A DNA stretch of 19,258 nt, taken from Candidatus Heimdallarchaeota archaeon (GTDB lineage Archaea; Asgardarchaeota; Heimdallarchaeia; Heimdallarchaeales; Heimdallarchaeaceae). Shown piece by piece: positions 6,770 through 15,210 of this stretch (position 1 is its first letter; every line of letters begins with the position of its first letter). Location: positions 1-19,258 of the forward strand of contig JAEOTK010000341.1 in NCBI GenBank assembly GCA_016839875.1, in the 5' to 3' direction. The notes under the pieces were generated by a model, which was not told the DNA's origin, ran no database searches, and worked only from the letters and a program-made list of their open reading frames with translations. Position numbers and translations under genes: made by a program.

Positions 6770-8449
6770 TTATTCACTTTCTTCTGACTTATTACGCATG
6801 AATTTTGTTTGAATCTTCTCCGAAACTTTAGAAATTTGATGATAAAATTCTATACTATCGTCTTTTATCATTTTGTAACTCTTCTTCTCCACTAAGCTTC
6901 GATATAGGTCAGGTGACAGAAGAAGACTAACAAGAACAAATAGAACAAGCAGAAATAGCGGATGCAAATTTCTATTTCTAACAATCAGAACATAATTCCA
7001 ATAATAGAAAAATGCAGAAGATAGGAAGAAGGAAGTATACAACAAAACGTGTCTTAGTATCGTCAGTTTTCTGTTCAAAGAACTAATTTCTTCTTTTCCT
7101 TTTTCGTTATCTTCTTTTTCTATTTCGTCAAGTTTTTTCTTTCTCTTATCTAATATAGAAGATATCTGACTATCCAAAAACACCAGAATACTTAGGAACA
7201 CAAAAGGGGTCAGAAAAGCATTGTAATATTTGTAAATACCTCTGGAAATGAATAGATGTGTATTGATTAGTATCCAACTTGTGAAGATAGTAAAAGTTGT
7301 TTCATCGTTCCCTATTCTATTTCCTTTAAAATAAGAAATCATTACTGCTACTAAATATGCTATGAGGAAAGGAATCATATAATTGTTTATTGTTGTATAA
7401 AAATCAGCTAAACCTGGTTTTTCCAAGAATTCAAAACTATGGGAGAAGGTTACTGTATGTGTAATAAGATCTAAATCAATTTCTGTTATTGGTTTACCAG
7501 GTCCAAATACACGCCAAACATACGGATAAGGGGTAATGAATAACCAAGGAAGGGAGAGTAAGAAAGTAGTAACCAAAAACGGAATCAGAAAATCTAGCAG
7601 TGATTCTTTTAGAGATTTCTTTTTCCAAATAATAAATAGCCAGGGGATCAGCAAGAACAAAGGCATTTGTTTTGATAGCCATGCTATTGCTAGAAAGAAT
7701 GCAGATACACGATATTTTTCTTTGATAAAGAATAGAAAACTCAGTAGAGTGAAGAAAGCCATTTGGGGAGTATTGAGATGAATGCAATCAACATATAGAA
7801 GATTAATGGGAACAAAGAGGAAGAATGTGGCACTCAAGAAACCCAGGGAGTGTTTCGTTATTTTTCTCTCTTTGAAAGCTTTGAGTGAGATTATTATCAG
7901 ATATAATGTGACTACACAAAACGCATCGAAGGCAATATGTGTCCATTTCACCGATTTAGCAACAAGATCGGCTCTACCGATTCCTGGATTGAACAGACTC
8001 ACAAAAAGTGAAATCAGATATAAGCCATAGATAAACATTGGACCATATGCATATCCATGCAATGGGTCATTTTCATACGTCCCTCCAGAATAGGGATTCC
8101 AGTTCTGAAATCTGAATGTGTAAAGATAAGGCTCATAATAGTGAGTTGCATCAGCATAAGCTTCAATGAACCACATTCTTGTGACGTTTAATGTTCCAGT
8201 TGTAACAACAGTTCCATTATCAAACGTAACCACAGTTGTATTGTATTGTGGCCAGTTAAATTCCCAAGAATATACTTTTGGTTGCTCTCTCCAGTACCAT
8301 TCAGAGAAAAAATTCTTGATTGCCAAAGAGAAAGTAAGTAACGAGATACAAATAATGATTGCTATTAGTAAGTTAATCTTCTTTTCTCTTGATAACTTCT
8401 TACTCCTAAGTGAGGAAAAGAAATTTAATATCTTCTGAATTCTCTGCAT
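6770..8449 (-). CDS. Polytopic GT-C superfamily glycosyltransferase-like membrane protein
   Basis: The 559-residue protein has about ten or more membrane segments. After the first (residues 25-44) there is a long extracellular loop (45-135) with EAYADATHYYEPY (96-108) and YAYGPMFIYG (133-142). This layout is typical of GT-C enzymes, where an acidic residue in the first loop is catalytic and a YPPL-like motif follows. Residues 213-275 (PINLLYVDCIHLNTPQM, then AIAWLSKQMPLFLLIPW with K260) repeat the GQ-D and K-P pattern of GT87/ALG6-like members. GT-C enzymes transfer sugar from polyprenyl-phosphate sugar to lipid or protein on the outer face of the membrane. A role in N-glycan or lipid glycosylation would fit the many sequons in nearby surface proteins, but that is inference. 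A charged cytoplasmic loop (about 428-462, lysine- and glutamate-rich) is unusual. Family assignment is fairly likely; donor and acceptor are unknown. Confidence 0.65.
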   Translation of the reverse strand: MQRIQKILNFFSSLRSKKLSREKKINLLIAIIICISLLTFSLAIKNFFSEWYWREQPKVYSWEFNWPQYNTTVVTFDNGTVVTTGTLNVTRMWFIEAYADATHYYEPYLYTFRFQNWNPYSGGTYENDPLHGYAYGPMFIYGLYLISLFVSLFNPGIGRADLVAKSVKWTHIAFDAFCVVTLYLIIISLKAFKERKITKHSLGFLSATFFLFVPINLLYVDCIHLNTPQMAFFTLLSFLFFIKEKYRVSAFFLAIAWLSKQMPLFLLIPWLFIIWKKKSLKESLLDFLIPFLVTTFLLSLPWLFITPYPYVWRVFGPGKPITEIDLDLITHTVTFSHSFEFLEKPGLADFYTTINNYMIPFLIAYLVAVMISYFKGNRIGNDETTFTIFTSWILINTHLFISRGIYKYYNAFLTPFVFLSILVFLDSQISSILDKRKKKLDEIEKEDNEKGKEEISSLNRKLTILRHVLLYTSFFLSSAFFYYWNYVLIVRNRNLHPLFLLVLFVLVSLLLSPDLYRSLVEKKSYKMIKDDSIEFYHQISKVSEKIQTKFMRNKSEESE

Positions 8450-8492
8450 CTACTTCACTATGTTATTCACTCTGGGTACTGATGTTATTATT

Positions 8493-8504
8493 AGTAAATT
8501 AAAA
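8493..8504 (-). promoter_or_regulatory. Probable TATA box of the GT-C gene
   Basis: The minus strand reads TTTTAATTTACT, about 50 bases before the ATG at 8449. The immediate leader (AGTGAAGTAGATG) is nearly identical to that of the pilin-like gene (AGTGAACTAGATG). Confidence 0.35.
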
Positions 8505-8553
8505 TCTTGGTACTAAATAATGTTTAGTTCAGTATTGTGGAAATGCCTATAGG

Positions 8554-8958
8554 CTATGGGGCAGGTATAGATTTTATTAAATCGTATGATTGTTCTGCTG
8601 ACTTTAGAGAATCATTTAGCATTCTTATTTCTTCATTATTTAATCCTGCTTCTTTCATTTCTTCAATAAATAGTGTTGGAGTAATTACAAAACTTTTCCA
8701 ATTTCCTCGAGTTCTAAGTAATTTCTCCATTTTCTTACGAGTTTCATATAGATAAGGTCTATTTTTAAAATGGATTAGAGCTTTTCTTATCTCCCCTCTT
8801 ACCATCTCCGCATCTTCTACAGCTACTTTATTTTCATTTTCTTCTAGAAAGTTTGTAATTTCTTTCAATATCACTGGATCAATTTCCTCAGTTGAAGGAA
8901 AAATTGAATTTAAAGCTACGTCTATAAATTCATCTGTATCATAATCAGGAGAGATCAT
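8554..8958 (-). CDS. Small helical protein, unknown function
   Basis: This 134-residue soluble protein is rich in charged residues and predicted helix, with no cysteine, no membrane segment and no signal peptide. I do not recognise the family. Residues about 50-85 (RGEIRKALIHFKNRP, then TRKKMEKLLRTRGNW) are strongly basic, so nucleic acid or partner binding is possible but not shown. I chose the ATG at 8958 over the TTG immediately before it (8961). A TATA element at 8974-8983 is only about 20 bases away, which would put the transcription start almost on the ATG, so the message is probably leaderless. No ribosome binding site is visible, which agrees. The gene lies 128 bases downstream of the helicase and 104 bases upstream of the GT-C gene, in its own transcription unit. 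A 10-base palindrome (GCCTATAGGC) covers its stop codon. The gene is likely real because of its length, composition and promoter. Confidence 0.65.
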   Translation of the reverse strand: MISPDYDTDEFIDVALNSIFPSTEEIDPVILKEITNFLEENENKVAVEDAEMVRGEIRKALIHFKNRPYLYETRKKMEKLLRTRGNWKSFVITPTLFIEEMKEAGLNNEEIRMLNDSLKSAEQSYDLIKSIPAP

Positions 8959-8973
8959 CAATAAGAAACTTCA

Positions 8974-8983
8974 TTTTTATATC
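8974..8983 (-). promoter_or_regulatory. TATA box of a probable leaderless transcript
   Basis: The minus strand reads GATATAAAAA, ending 16 bases before the ATG at 8958, preceded by CTTTTTT. At standard archaeal spacing, transcription begins within a few bases of the start codon. Confidence 0.5.
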
Positions 8984-9086
8984 AAAAAAGCACATGAGAC
9001 AGAGATATGATGCTAAACCCTACTACAGTATTACACTTTTCTTAAGAGGACTTGATTCTTCGTACAAAAGTTGTAAAATATTCTCA

Positions 9087-11642
9087 TTATACATACGCTT
9101 GATAATCTTGATAATCCTCAATTATTTTCAGTTTTACTTTACCAAGCATCTTAAAAGATTCTATTGCTCCAACCTTACTCAAAGGTTGATTATTGTTACC
9201 ACATTGATATGAATAAGTACAGCGGGGACATCCATCCACACTTTTACAATCGCACCCTTCTAAGATTTTTAATGACCTATTGAATCCTTCCTCTATTCTA
9301 TTGTAGAGAAGTTTAGATAAACCACTTCCTCCTTTAGCTCCATCATAAACGAAAATTGCTCCCGAATCATCCATTGAGATTCCTCCAATTTCTGAGCTTC
9401 CCCCACCAGTAAGCATGGAACTTGATTCAATCAGGACATGTTCAACTGCATGAAAAGTACCACCGAAAAGAATCTTCTCTGAAATATCTGGAAATTTAGA
9501 CGGTAAATTGGGGGGTCTAGGCATTGAAAACATGAAACCTTTGGTGGGAAAAGTGTAAGTTATTGGATTTTCAAGATCTTTAACTTCTTTGATTTTGTTT
9601 GTGTAAATATCACTGAGCGTATATCCAATAACATTTTCAGTTATCTCTAAATCGCAGTAAATTATATCTATTCCCTGAACATTCTTTCTTTCAGTTATTT
9701 TAATAATGGTAGGTATAGCGTATCGCATCGCAGTTGTTTTTAGATTCAGGGGTTGTATTCTTTTAACTTCAATTTTCCCACCACCAAATCTAGAATCAAA
9801 ATTGAAAGACAAGGAACGATAATGATTCCCCCCATGAAGATATATTGCCCCAGGATGTAGTTCTCTTGCAGCCATTGGCATTGAACGTTCTCCTATACTT
9901 TTTCCTTTTTCAGTTTGAATTTTCAGTGTATCTCCAATACCTCTAATGGAATAACTTCGTAAAGTACGAACTACTTCTGGCTTGGTTTTAATCCTATATG
10001 AATTCGTTTGAGTTCTTTTGATCAATCCTTCACTTTCAAGTTTCTTGATAATATCCTGATTTTCCGGAAATTCAGTTATTTCTAAAGGATTCTCTAAAGT
10101 AGCAGCTAAAATTTGATAATAAGAAACAATCTCGTTCTTTGGTTCTACATATCCTTTTCTTATATCTTCGAAGTAAGTTTCTGGATAGAGACTATAATAA
10201 GTACTGATTGGATCATCGTTTCTTAATACAAGTGTTCCTACTGATTCTTGTCCTTTTCTTCCTGCCCTTCCTAAACGTTGGGTAAAACTTGTTATATCTA
10301 CTAGAGAAGAAACCACTCCATCTACATCCCCAATGTCTATACCTAATTCCAATGTAGGTGTAGAGACTAAAGCACTCAAGTCTCCATTCCTGAATTTTGT
10401 TTCAACATTGTTTCTAAATTCCTTTGTCAAACCAGCTCTATGAACAGAAGAATCTATTCGTGCACTTCGTAGGAGAAGATTGATTATCTCTGCATTCTTG
10501 TGACTATTTTGGAAACAAAGTGTTTTGTGACCAGACATCACCAATTGTCTAGCGATTTCTGAAGTTATTGTATATTGACTTACTCCCCAAGGTACAGATA
10601 TTAGTAAATGTGTTGGAGCTTTTCTAGCTTCCTTTACTTTAACCTCAACTACATCTCTATCGAACAGTTTGCTTGCGAATTCCTTTGCATTTCCAATTGT
10701 AGCAGATGAACCTATGAATTGGATTTTCTCTTTAACCAATCTCTGTAATCGTTTTAGTATGAAATACAAATTGGATCCAAAGGCACCGATAGCAACATGG
10801 ATTTCATCGATTATAACAGCCTTTAGATTTCTTATTATCCCTCGAAAGGTAGGATTTCGTAAATGATAGTGTAACATATCTGGATTGGTTATTAAGATAT
10901 CTGGAGGATTTTCTAAGATTTTTTCTCTCATCTTCTGAGGTGTATCTCCATCATAGATTTCGCAAGTGATACTCAAAACATTCCCATATCGTTTGATCTT
11001 TTTCTCTTGATCCTTTGCTAGAGCTTTTGTTGGATAAATTACAAGGGTCGACAAACCCTTTCGTTGTAAAGGATGAGGAGAGACATTCCATATTTTTGAC
11101 AAAATAGGTAAAAGAAAAGCTTCTGTTTTTCCTGTTCCTGTAGGAGCTACAATTACCACATCACTATCCTCACTTATTGCATCAAAAGCTTGAGATTGGA
11201 ATTCATAAAGTGAAGATAGATTATTCTTTGCAAGATAATCAATTAATGCAGGGGGAAGAGCTATTTCTTTTTTACTTAGTGTAGGTGATTTCTGTTTTAA
11301 AAATCTATAATAAACTAATTCAATATCTGGATTAGTTATGATTCGTTTAACAGAAGAAGGAAGATTTTCCGGATCATATCCCCCCTCTTCTATCATTTTC
11401 TGTTTATCTTCAGCTGTTTTTCTAGCAATAAGAGGAGTTCCTTCTGGCTTCTCTTGGTTGGATTGTTTTATTGCTTGTTTTCTTATTGTTCTTTTTTTAA
11501 GTAAAGAGTCATAAGCTTCTTTGGTCTCTTCTGAATATATTGTCTCATTCAGTCCGCAAAAACCGCAGTGAAAAACCATAGACTTGGTATCTTTTGATAT
11601 TGAAAGCTCTTTACTGCAATCTGGACATTTCACTAGAGACAC
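9087..11642 (-). CDS. Hrq1/MrfA-like superfamily 2 DNA helicase with DUF1998 zinc-binding domain
   Basis: This 851-residue ATP-dependent helicase belongs to the family of yeast Hrq1 and bacterial MrfA, which are linked to repair of crosslinks and other damage. Helicase motifs are in order: Q-motif-like FQSQAF (148-153), Walker A APTGTGKT (166-173), DEIH (279-282), SAT (313-315), STPTLELGIDIG (427-438) and QRLGRAGR (455-462). The C-terminal DUF1998/MZB region has EHVLIESSS (734-742), YDGAKGGSG (766-774) and the family zinc ligands C797, C799, C805 and C808, with C814 nearby. An N-terminal zinc ribbon (C6, C9, C26, C29) precedes a lysine-rich linker. The start is GTG at 11642 because a stop codon lies immediately upstream; GTG at 11633 is an alternative. 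It is divergent from a small cysteine-containing protein gene across 125 bases. Typical MrfA operon partner MrfB is absent. DISARM DrmA also carries DUF1998 but is larger, and no DISARM partners are here. Confidence 0.88.
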   Translation of the reverse strand: MSLVKCPDCSKELSISKDTKSMVFHCGFCGLNETIYSEETKEAYDSLLKKRTIRKQAIKQSNQEKPEGTPLIARKTAEDKQKMIEEGGYDPENLPSSVKRIITNPDIELVYYRFLKQKSPTLSKKEIALPPALIDYLAKNNLSSLYEFQSQAFDAISEDSDVVIVAPTGTGKTEAFLLPILSKIWNVSPHPLQRKGLSTLVIYPTKALAKDQEKKIKRYGNVLSITCEIYDGDTPQKMREKILENPPDILITNPDMLHYHLRNPTFRGIIRNLKAVIIDEIHVAIGAFGSNLYFILKRLQRLVKEKIQFIGSSATIGNAKEFASKLFDRDVVEVKVKEARKAPTHLLISVPWGVSQYTITSEIARQLVMSGHKTLCFQNSHKNAEIINLLLRSARIDSSVHRAGLTKEFRNNVETKFRNGDLSALVSTPTLELGIDIGDVDGVVSSLVDITSFTQRLGRAGRKGQESVGTLVLRNDDPISTYYSLYPETYFEDIRKGYVEPKNEIVSYYQILAATLENPLEITEFPENQDIIKKLESEGLIKRTQTNSYRIKTKPEVVRTLRSYSIRGIGDTLKIQTEKGKSIGERSMPMAARELHPGAIYLHGGNHYRSLSFNFDSRFGGGKIEVKRIQPLNLKTTAMRYAIPTIIKITERKNVQGIDIIYCDLEITENVIGYTLSDIYTNKIKEVKDLENPITYTFPTKGFMFSMPRPPNLPSKFPDISEKILFGGTFHAVEHVLIESSSMLTGGGSSEIGGISMDDSGAIFVYDGAKGGSGLSKLLYNRIEEGFNRSLKILEGCDCKSVDGCPRCTYSYQCGNNNQPLSKVGAIESFKMLGKVKLKIIEDYQDYQAYV

Positions 11643-11667
11643 TTATGCTTCTTTATCAGTTAATAGT

Positions 11668-11675
11668 TAATAAAG
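11668..11675 (-). promoter_or_regulatory. Probable TATA box of the helicase gene
   Basis: The minus strand reads CTTTATTA, centred about 30 bases before the GTG at 11642. This predicts a leader of only a few bases, and no ribosome binding site is visible. Confidence 0.4.
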
Positions 11676-11725
11676 CTGCAGTGTATTGACTTTTTCTAAT
11701 CAATTCTTTATTCATGATGGATAGA

Positions 11726-11736
11726 TTTAAAATATT
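11726..11736 (+). promoter_or_regulatory. Probable TATA box of the small cysteine-containing protein gene
   Basis: The plus strand reads TTTAAAATATT, centred 37 bases before the ATG at 11768. It lies back to back with the helicase promoter in the same 125-base divergent region. Confidence 0.45.
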
Positions 11737-11755
11737 GAATTCTCGATTTGGCAAA

Positions 11756-11761
11756 AAGGTG
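11756..11761 (+). promoter_or_regulatory. Ribosome binding site for the small cysteine-containing protein
   Basis: AAGGTG lies six bases before the ATG at 11768. It supports this being a real gene despite its short length. Confidence 0.6.
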
Positions 11762-11767
11762 TAATAT

Positions 11768-12025
11768 ATGTCATCTCCTCGAGTTTGTAAGTGGAAGCAG
11801 GGAATAAGTGGAAGAAGCCCAGATGGAAAGGTTCAGCATGTGAATTTTCCATGCAGATATCCTAATGATGAGTTAACTACCGACCTTTGCAATCTGTGTT
11901 TACTAGGGGAATTGTTTTCAATCTTCTATGCACAGACAATGAGCATGAAAAAGAGTGCAGATATGCAAGAAGAGATTATGGCTTTTCTCAGGAGCTTCAC
12001 ATCAGAAGATTTTGATATGAGATAA
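11768..12025 (+). CDS. Small cysteine-containing (putative zinc-binding) protein, unknown function
   Basis: This 85-residue protein has four cysteines spaced C7-x21-C29-x11-C41-x2-C44, the last pair being CNLC. Four such cysteines could bind one zinc ion, but I cannot match the spacing to a known family. The first half is basic and glycine-rich (KWKQGISGRSPDGK). The second half is helical and contains a methionine-rich stretch (MSMKKSADMQEEIM). There is no signal peptide or membrane helix, so it is probably cytoplasmic. A clear ribosome binding site and a TATA element upstream support the start. It is divergent from the helicase gene, so the two may share control through the 125-base intergenic region. 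Its stop lies only 7 bases from the stop of the convergent 1026-residue protein gene. I am fairly confident it is a gene; its role is unknown. Confidence 0.7.
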   Translation: MSSPRVCKWKQGISGRSPDGKVQHVNFPCRYPNDELTTDLCNLCLLGELFSIFYAQTMSMKKSADMQEEIMAFLRSFTSEDFDMR

Positions 12026-12032
12026 ACATGTT

Positions 12033-15000
12033 TTAGTAATTTCTAAATCTCAATCTTGAGAAAGTAATTAATATCACAAGAATACCTGCTAAAACACCTG
12101 TACTAATCACTACATATATCCAAGGAAGGGAGCTTAGAGTAATTCTCTCATGAATCTCAGAGACAGGGATATTAATTCGGATTATAGGAGTGAAAGTTGA
12201 CCACAAGAAAGATGTTTGTTCTCTCTCTGTAATATTAGCAGGTGCAAATTTTAGATTAAGAATATCGCCTTCTGGAAGTTGATTTTCTAGTTGTGTTTCT
12301 ATTGGTTGAAAATCAGTTGTTAGTATTTCATAGTCTGATAGATAGGTTATGATTAGAGGAGGAATGCTTAGTTCTTCTGGGAGATCAGAAAATGTTTCAT
12401 TTATTACGAGTTTATCTCCAGGATTGAGCGTTACATTTGCAAAACTAATTTTATTGAATATTTCCCCAATTGTTTCAATTGGATCTAAATCTGTTACCAT
12501 TGTATCATGTATATAACTACAAAAAGCTGAATCTAAACTATAAAGAGATGGATCTAAGATCTGGTAAATGGATACTTCTGTTGGAGACAGACCTTCATTA
12601 GTGATTTCATATTCTACAGTTATACTAGAGTTATCATCAGATAAATGATAAGTAGAGTTGACTGCAATTTCTGGTAGTGGAAAACTTGGTCTAGATTGAT
12701 TTCGAAGAGCTACTGGTGGGATAAGTATACCAAAGGTTAAAGTTGAACCTATAATGTGGGTAGATTCACCTCCAAAAGGCCACTGTCTTATAATTCCTGT
12801 CCAAGGATCTTCAACATCTACAGGTTCTTGATCTTTATCAGAAATAAAACTAATCAGCGCAACATACGAATTTAAACCAATATAGCTGTTGGCAGTAACT
12901 GAGAAATCATATGTTAGATTTTCTCCAATAATAATTTGATCAATGTCGAATGATTTAACGACAACGACATCAGTTGGGAACCACAAATAATTCAATTTAA
13001 CATTCACAATGTCTATATGAATGTCATAAGCATCAAGTGTTCCCACATTGCTTATGTTAAGCATGAAATTAACTTCATCTCCCACCGAATAGACAGATTC
13101 TTCCGAATACAATGAGCTCTGTAACACTGCCTCATCATCACCTATCTGAAGATTTAGTCCATTTGTTAGTCCATAATACTCTCTTCCTGAATCATCTGTA
13201 TAGGTGAATCGACTACCCAAGGATACGAATGTTTCACTTTCAGAATCATAAGTGCTTAGAAATCTTCCAGCTGTATTATTTTCAGCGAAAAGAGCAAGCA
13301 TCATAGCTTTATAATCACTTTCCGTTGTTGTAAAAATTGCATACTCATCAAGCCCAATTTCCTCTGTTGAGACTGAAAAAGCTCCAAACTTATCAGCAGA
13401 AGTAGGAATATCTGTAATGGTCCAATGTTTTTCAAGAGTTTCATTAACACCTATTAATGGAACAACACATTCAAGATAGCTTCCAAATATACTCTCTACC
13501 CGAGTGAAATCAGATGAGATATATTGGAAAAGAGATTGTTCTATATAAAATGCATCTTTCACAATTGTATAAGCTTCAGCTACTGCCAGTGATAATTCGT
13601 TCATTATAAGTGGCTCATAGTAAGATAGTTGTGCGAGAATAGTTGGAATTCCTACATCCAATATAGGTTGGAGCCTAGTTTTAACTGCTGTATAAAGATC
13701 TGAAGAAATACCTTGAGAGCATTCTAAGGTAACATAATCTGCTAATACGATGCTTGTATTATCCATCCATCTTGCAAGATCTAGAGATGTAGTATTAGAA
13801 TACCAACCATTGATGTCTAAGATAGGAATTGTATATGTCCCTGCGAAGTTAATTTCTAATTCTATGAAAGAAGAGAATACTTCATCTACATCTATGTCCC
13901 CTCTTAAAACAGGAGCAGTAATATTCTCATAGATGTAAGGTTCTAATTCTTCAGGAATTGGAAATCGAATAGTTGTATCATATGCTGGGCTAGAACCAAG
14001 ATTTTCAAAAGTATAAGTCATATTAAGAATTCCTTGGTTTTCTAGTAATTGATCTGAATAAGAATTTGTTATCATAACTCTCGGGTAATTTATAGAATCT
14101 GCAGAAGAAGGATAATAAGAAACTTCAGAACTGAAAGTTGGGTATCTAGTCAGAATTGAGAATTTCAACAACCATTCAAAGGATCCTGTCACACTACTAG
14201 CAACATTATCTGGATCAGGTGTAACATTAGTGATATTAGCATAAAATGGTAGATTGAAGGAGAATTTTGAAACAGTAGCTAGAGGACTTGGAGTAATTTC
14301 AGCGCCTAATGCTAACTGAACGTTGAAAGTACGTAAATCATCCTGTAATTGAATACGGTTCTCCAATGCAACCATTGCACTTCGGATTATTCTATGAACA
14401 CTTCCTCTTTGTTGGTGAAGAGAGTAACCGAAAGCATAAATTGTAGGCGATGATTGAAGCGATTCCAAGATTATGTCATCCATATTTCCAATTCCAAAGC
14501 CTAGATAAGGAGAGAAAATCTCACTGAATATCGCTAAAGAATCAATGAGTGACGAAGATGCAACCAGCGATATTATAGTCTCTGTTGGTGAAACTTGCAC
14601 TAAATTGTAGATGCTAAGATTTACTCCATAAGATTGGTAAATGAGTTGTTTTATGTTAGAAGAAATTGAATCAATACCTGTTTGACTAGTTGTTTTTGCT
14701 TTAATTCTAATTACTAATCCATCAGGAGTTTTCCAAAGAGGATTTGTCCATACACTTGCAAAATGAGATTGGTTAGAAATAATAAAATCAATTTGTGTAA
14801 TTGAAGCAAAAACAGAGTGGGACAAATCAAAAGGTGTTTCAATAACCCCACCTTCTACAACTAAATTTACGATAATGGATTCATCTTTTCCAGCAATTAC
14901 TTCCATCTTTTCTTGACGAAACGGAGTTGATTCTTCATAGTTTAAACCAGGAATAATGCTTTGAGGGGAAGTAAAGCTCTGGTTTTGGGAAGAGATCACA

Positions 15001-15113
15001 CTCATAGGTGAGAAAACTATGGAAGAGAGGAACAGAACGAGTAGCAAGACCTCTGTAAGATATGGTGGGGCTATTCTTTTCTTATATATAGGAGGATGAT
15101 CTTGTCTACTCAT
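12033..15113 (-). CDS. Large membrane-anchored surface protein with DUF11/CARDB-like repeats
   Basis: The 1026-residue protein has a basic N-terminus, a hydrophobic segment at 21-40 (signal peptide or signal anchor), a long extracellular body and one membrane helix near the C-terminus (997-1018) followed by RLRFRNY. The body has at least three Ig-like stretches of the type found in DUF11/CARDB adhesion or stalk domains. They lie near 361-430 (LNMTYTFENLGSSPAYDTTI), 672-760 (YSVGDEVNFMLNISNVGTLDAY) and 828-930 (SSITVEYEITNEGLSPTEV). The shared feature is a hydrophobic strand, then N-x-G, then a strand with A or S before a D/T/E residue. Residues 100-290 and 470-620 look alpha/beta or helical and I do not recognise them. 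Many N-glycosylation sequons are present and no enzyme motif is visible. It is probably a surface stalk, S-layer-associated or sensory protein. The start ATG at 15113 has a good ribosome binding site. Confidence 0.7.
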   Translation of the reverse strand: MSRQDHPPIYKKRIAPPYLTEVLLLVLFLSSIVFSPMSVISSQNQSFTSPQSIIPGLNYEESTPFRQEKMEVIAGKDESIIVNLVVEGGVIETPFDLSHSVFASITQIDFIISNQSHFASVWTNPLWKTPDGLVIRIKAKTTSQTGIDSISSNIKQLIYQSYGVNLSIYNLVQVSPTETIISLVASSSLIDSLAIFSEIFSPYLGFGIGNMDDIILESLQSSPTIYAFGYSLHQQRGSVHRIIRSAMVALENRIQLQDDLRTFNVQLALGAEITPSPLATVSKFSFNLPFYANITNVTPDPDNVASSVTGSFEWLLKFSILTRYPTFSSEVSYYPSSADSINYPRVMITNSYSDQLLENQGILNMTYTFENLGSSPAYDTTIRFPIPEELEPYIYENITAPVLRGDIDVDEVFSSFIELEINFAGTYTIPILDINGWYSNTTSLDLARWMDNTSIVLADYVTLECSQGISSDLYTAVKTRLQPILDVGIPTILAQLSYYEPLIMNELSLAVAEAYTIVKDAFYIEQSLFQYISSDFTRVESIFGSYLECVVPLIGVNETLEKHWTITDIPTSADKFGAFSVSTEEIGLDEYAIFTTTESDYKAMMLALFAENNTAGRFLSTYDSESETFVSLGSRFTYTDDSGREYYGLTNGLNLQIGDDEAVLQSSLYSEESVYSVGDEVNFMLNISNVGTLDAYDIHIDIVNVKLNYLWFPTDVVVVKSFDIDQIIIGENLTYDFSVTANSYIGLNSYVALISFISDKDQEPVDVEDPWTGIIRQWPFGGESTHIIGSTLTFGILIPPVALRNQSRPSFPLPEIAVNSTYHLSDDNSSITVEYEITNEGLSPTEVSIYQILDPSLYSLDSAFCSYIHDTMVTDLDPIETIGEIFNKISFANVTLNPGDKLVINETFSDLPEELSIPPLIITYLSDYEILTTDFQPIETQLENQLPEGDILNLKFAPANITEREQTSFLWSTFTPIIRINIPVSEIHERITLSSLPWIYVVISTGVLAGILVILITFSRLRFRNY

Positions 15114-15120
15114 AATGCGT

Positions 15121-15127
15121 TCCCCTC
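15121..15127 (-). promoter_or_regulatory. Ribosome binding site for the large surface protein
   Basis: The minus strand reads GAGGGGA, seven bases before the ATG at 15113. It sets the start at this codon. Confidence 0.5.
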
Positions 15128-15168
15128 AATACTTAGTATGATTATTTTCTTTGATAAGCATTTATTTC

Positions 15169-15175
15169 TATAAAG
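15169..15175 (-). promoter_or_regulatory. Probable TATA box of the large surface protein gene
   Basis: The minus strand reads CTTTATA inside an AT-rich stretch, about 58 bases before the ATG. The implied leader is about 30 bases. It shows that the gene can be transcribed separately from the regulator gene upstream. Confidence 0.4.
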
Positions 15176-15210
15176 TTTAAAATATTCAGTTCTAGTTTTC
15201 TCGAAGTTTA

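Noticed and set aside
7494..8438. Several reading frames of 80-100 codons within the GT-C gene on both strands
   Set aside because: They are shadows of the long membrane-protein frame, with no start signals and unlikely residue composition.
8544..8563. Palindrome GCCTATAGGC near TGCC/GGCA repeats as a terminator or operator
   Set aside because: Too short and not followed by a T-run on either strand. It overlaps the stop codon of the small protein gene and may be chance.
8994..9212. Plus-strand reading frame of 72 codons after the helicase gene
   Set aside because: It overlaps the 3' end of the helicase on the other strand, has no ribosome binding site and no recognisable sequence.
9087..12025. 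A DISARM or similar defence island around the DUF1998 helicase
   Set aside because: No methyltransferase, phospholipase D, DrmB-like or nuclease gene is nearby. The domain layout fits stand-alone Hrq1/MrfA better.
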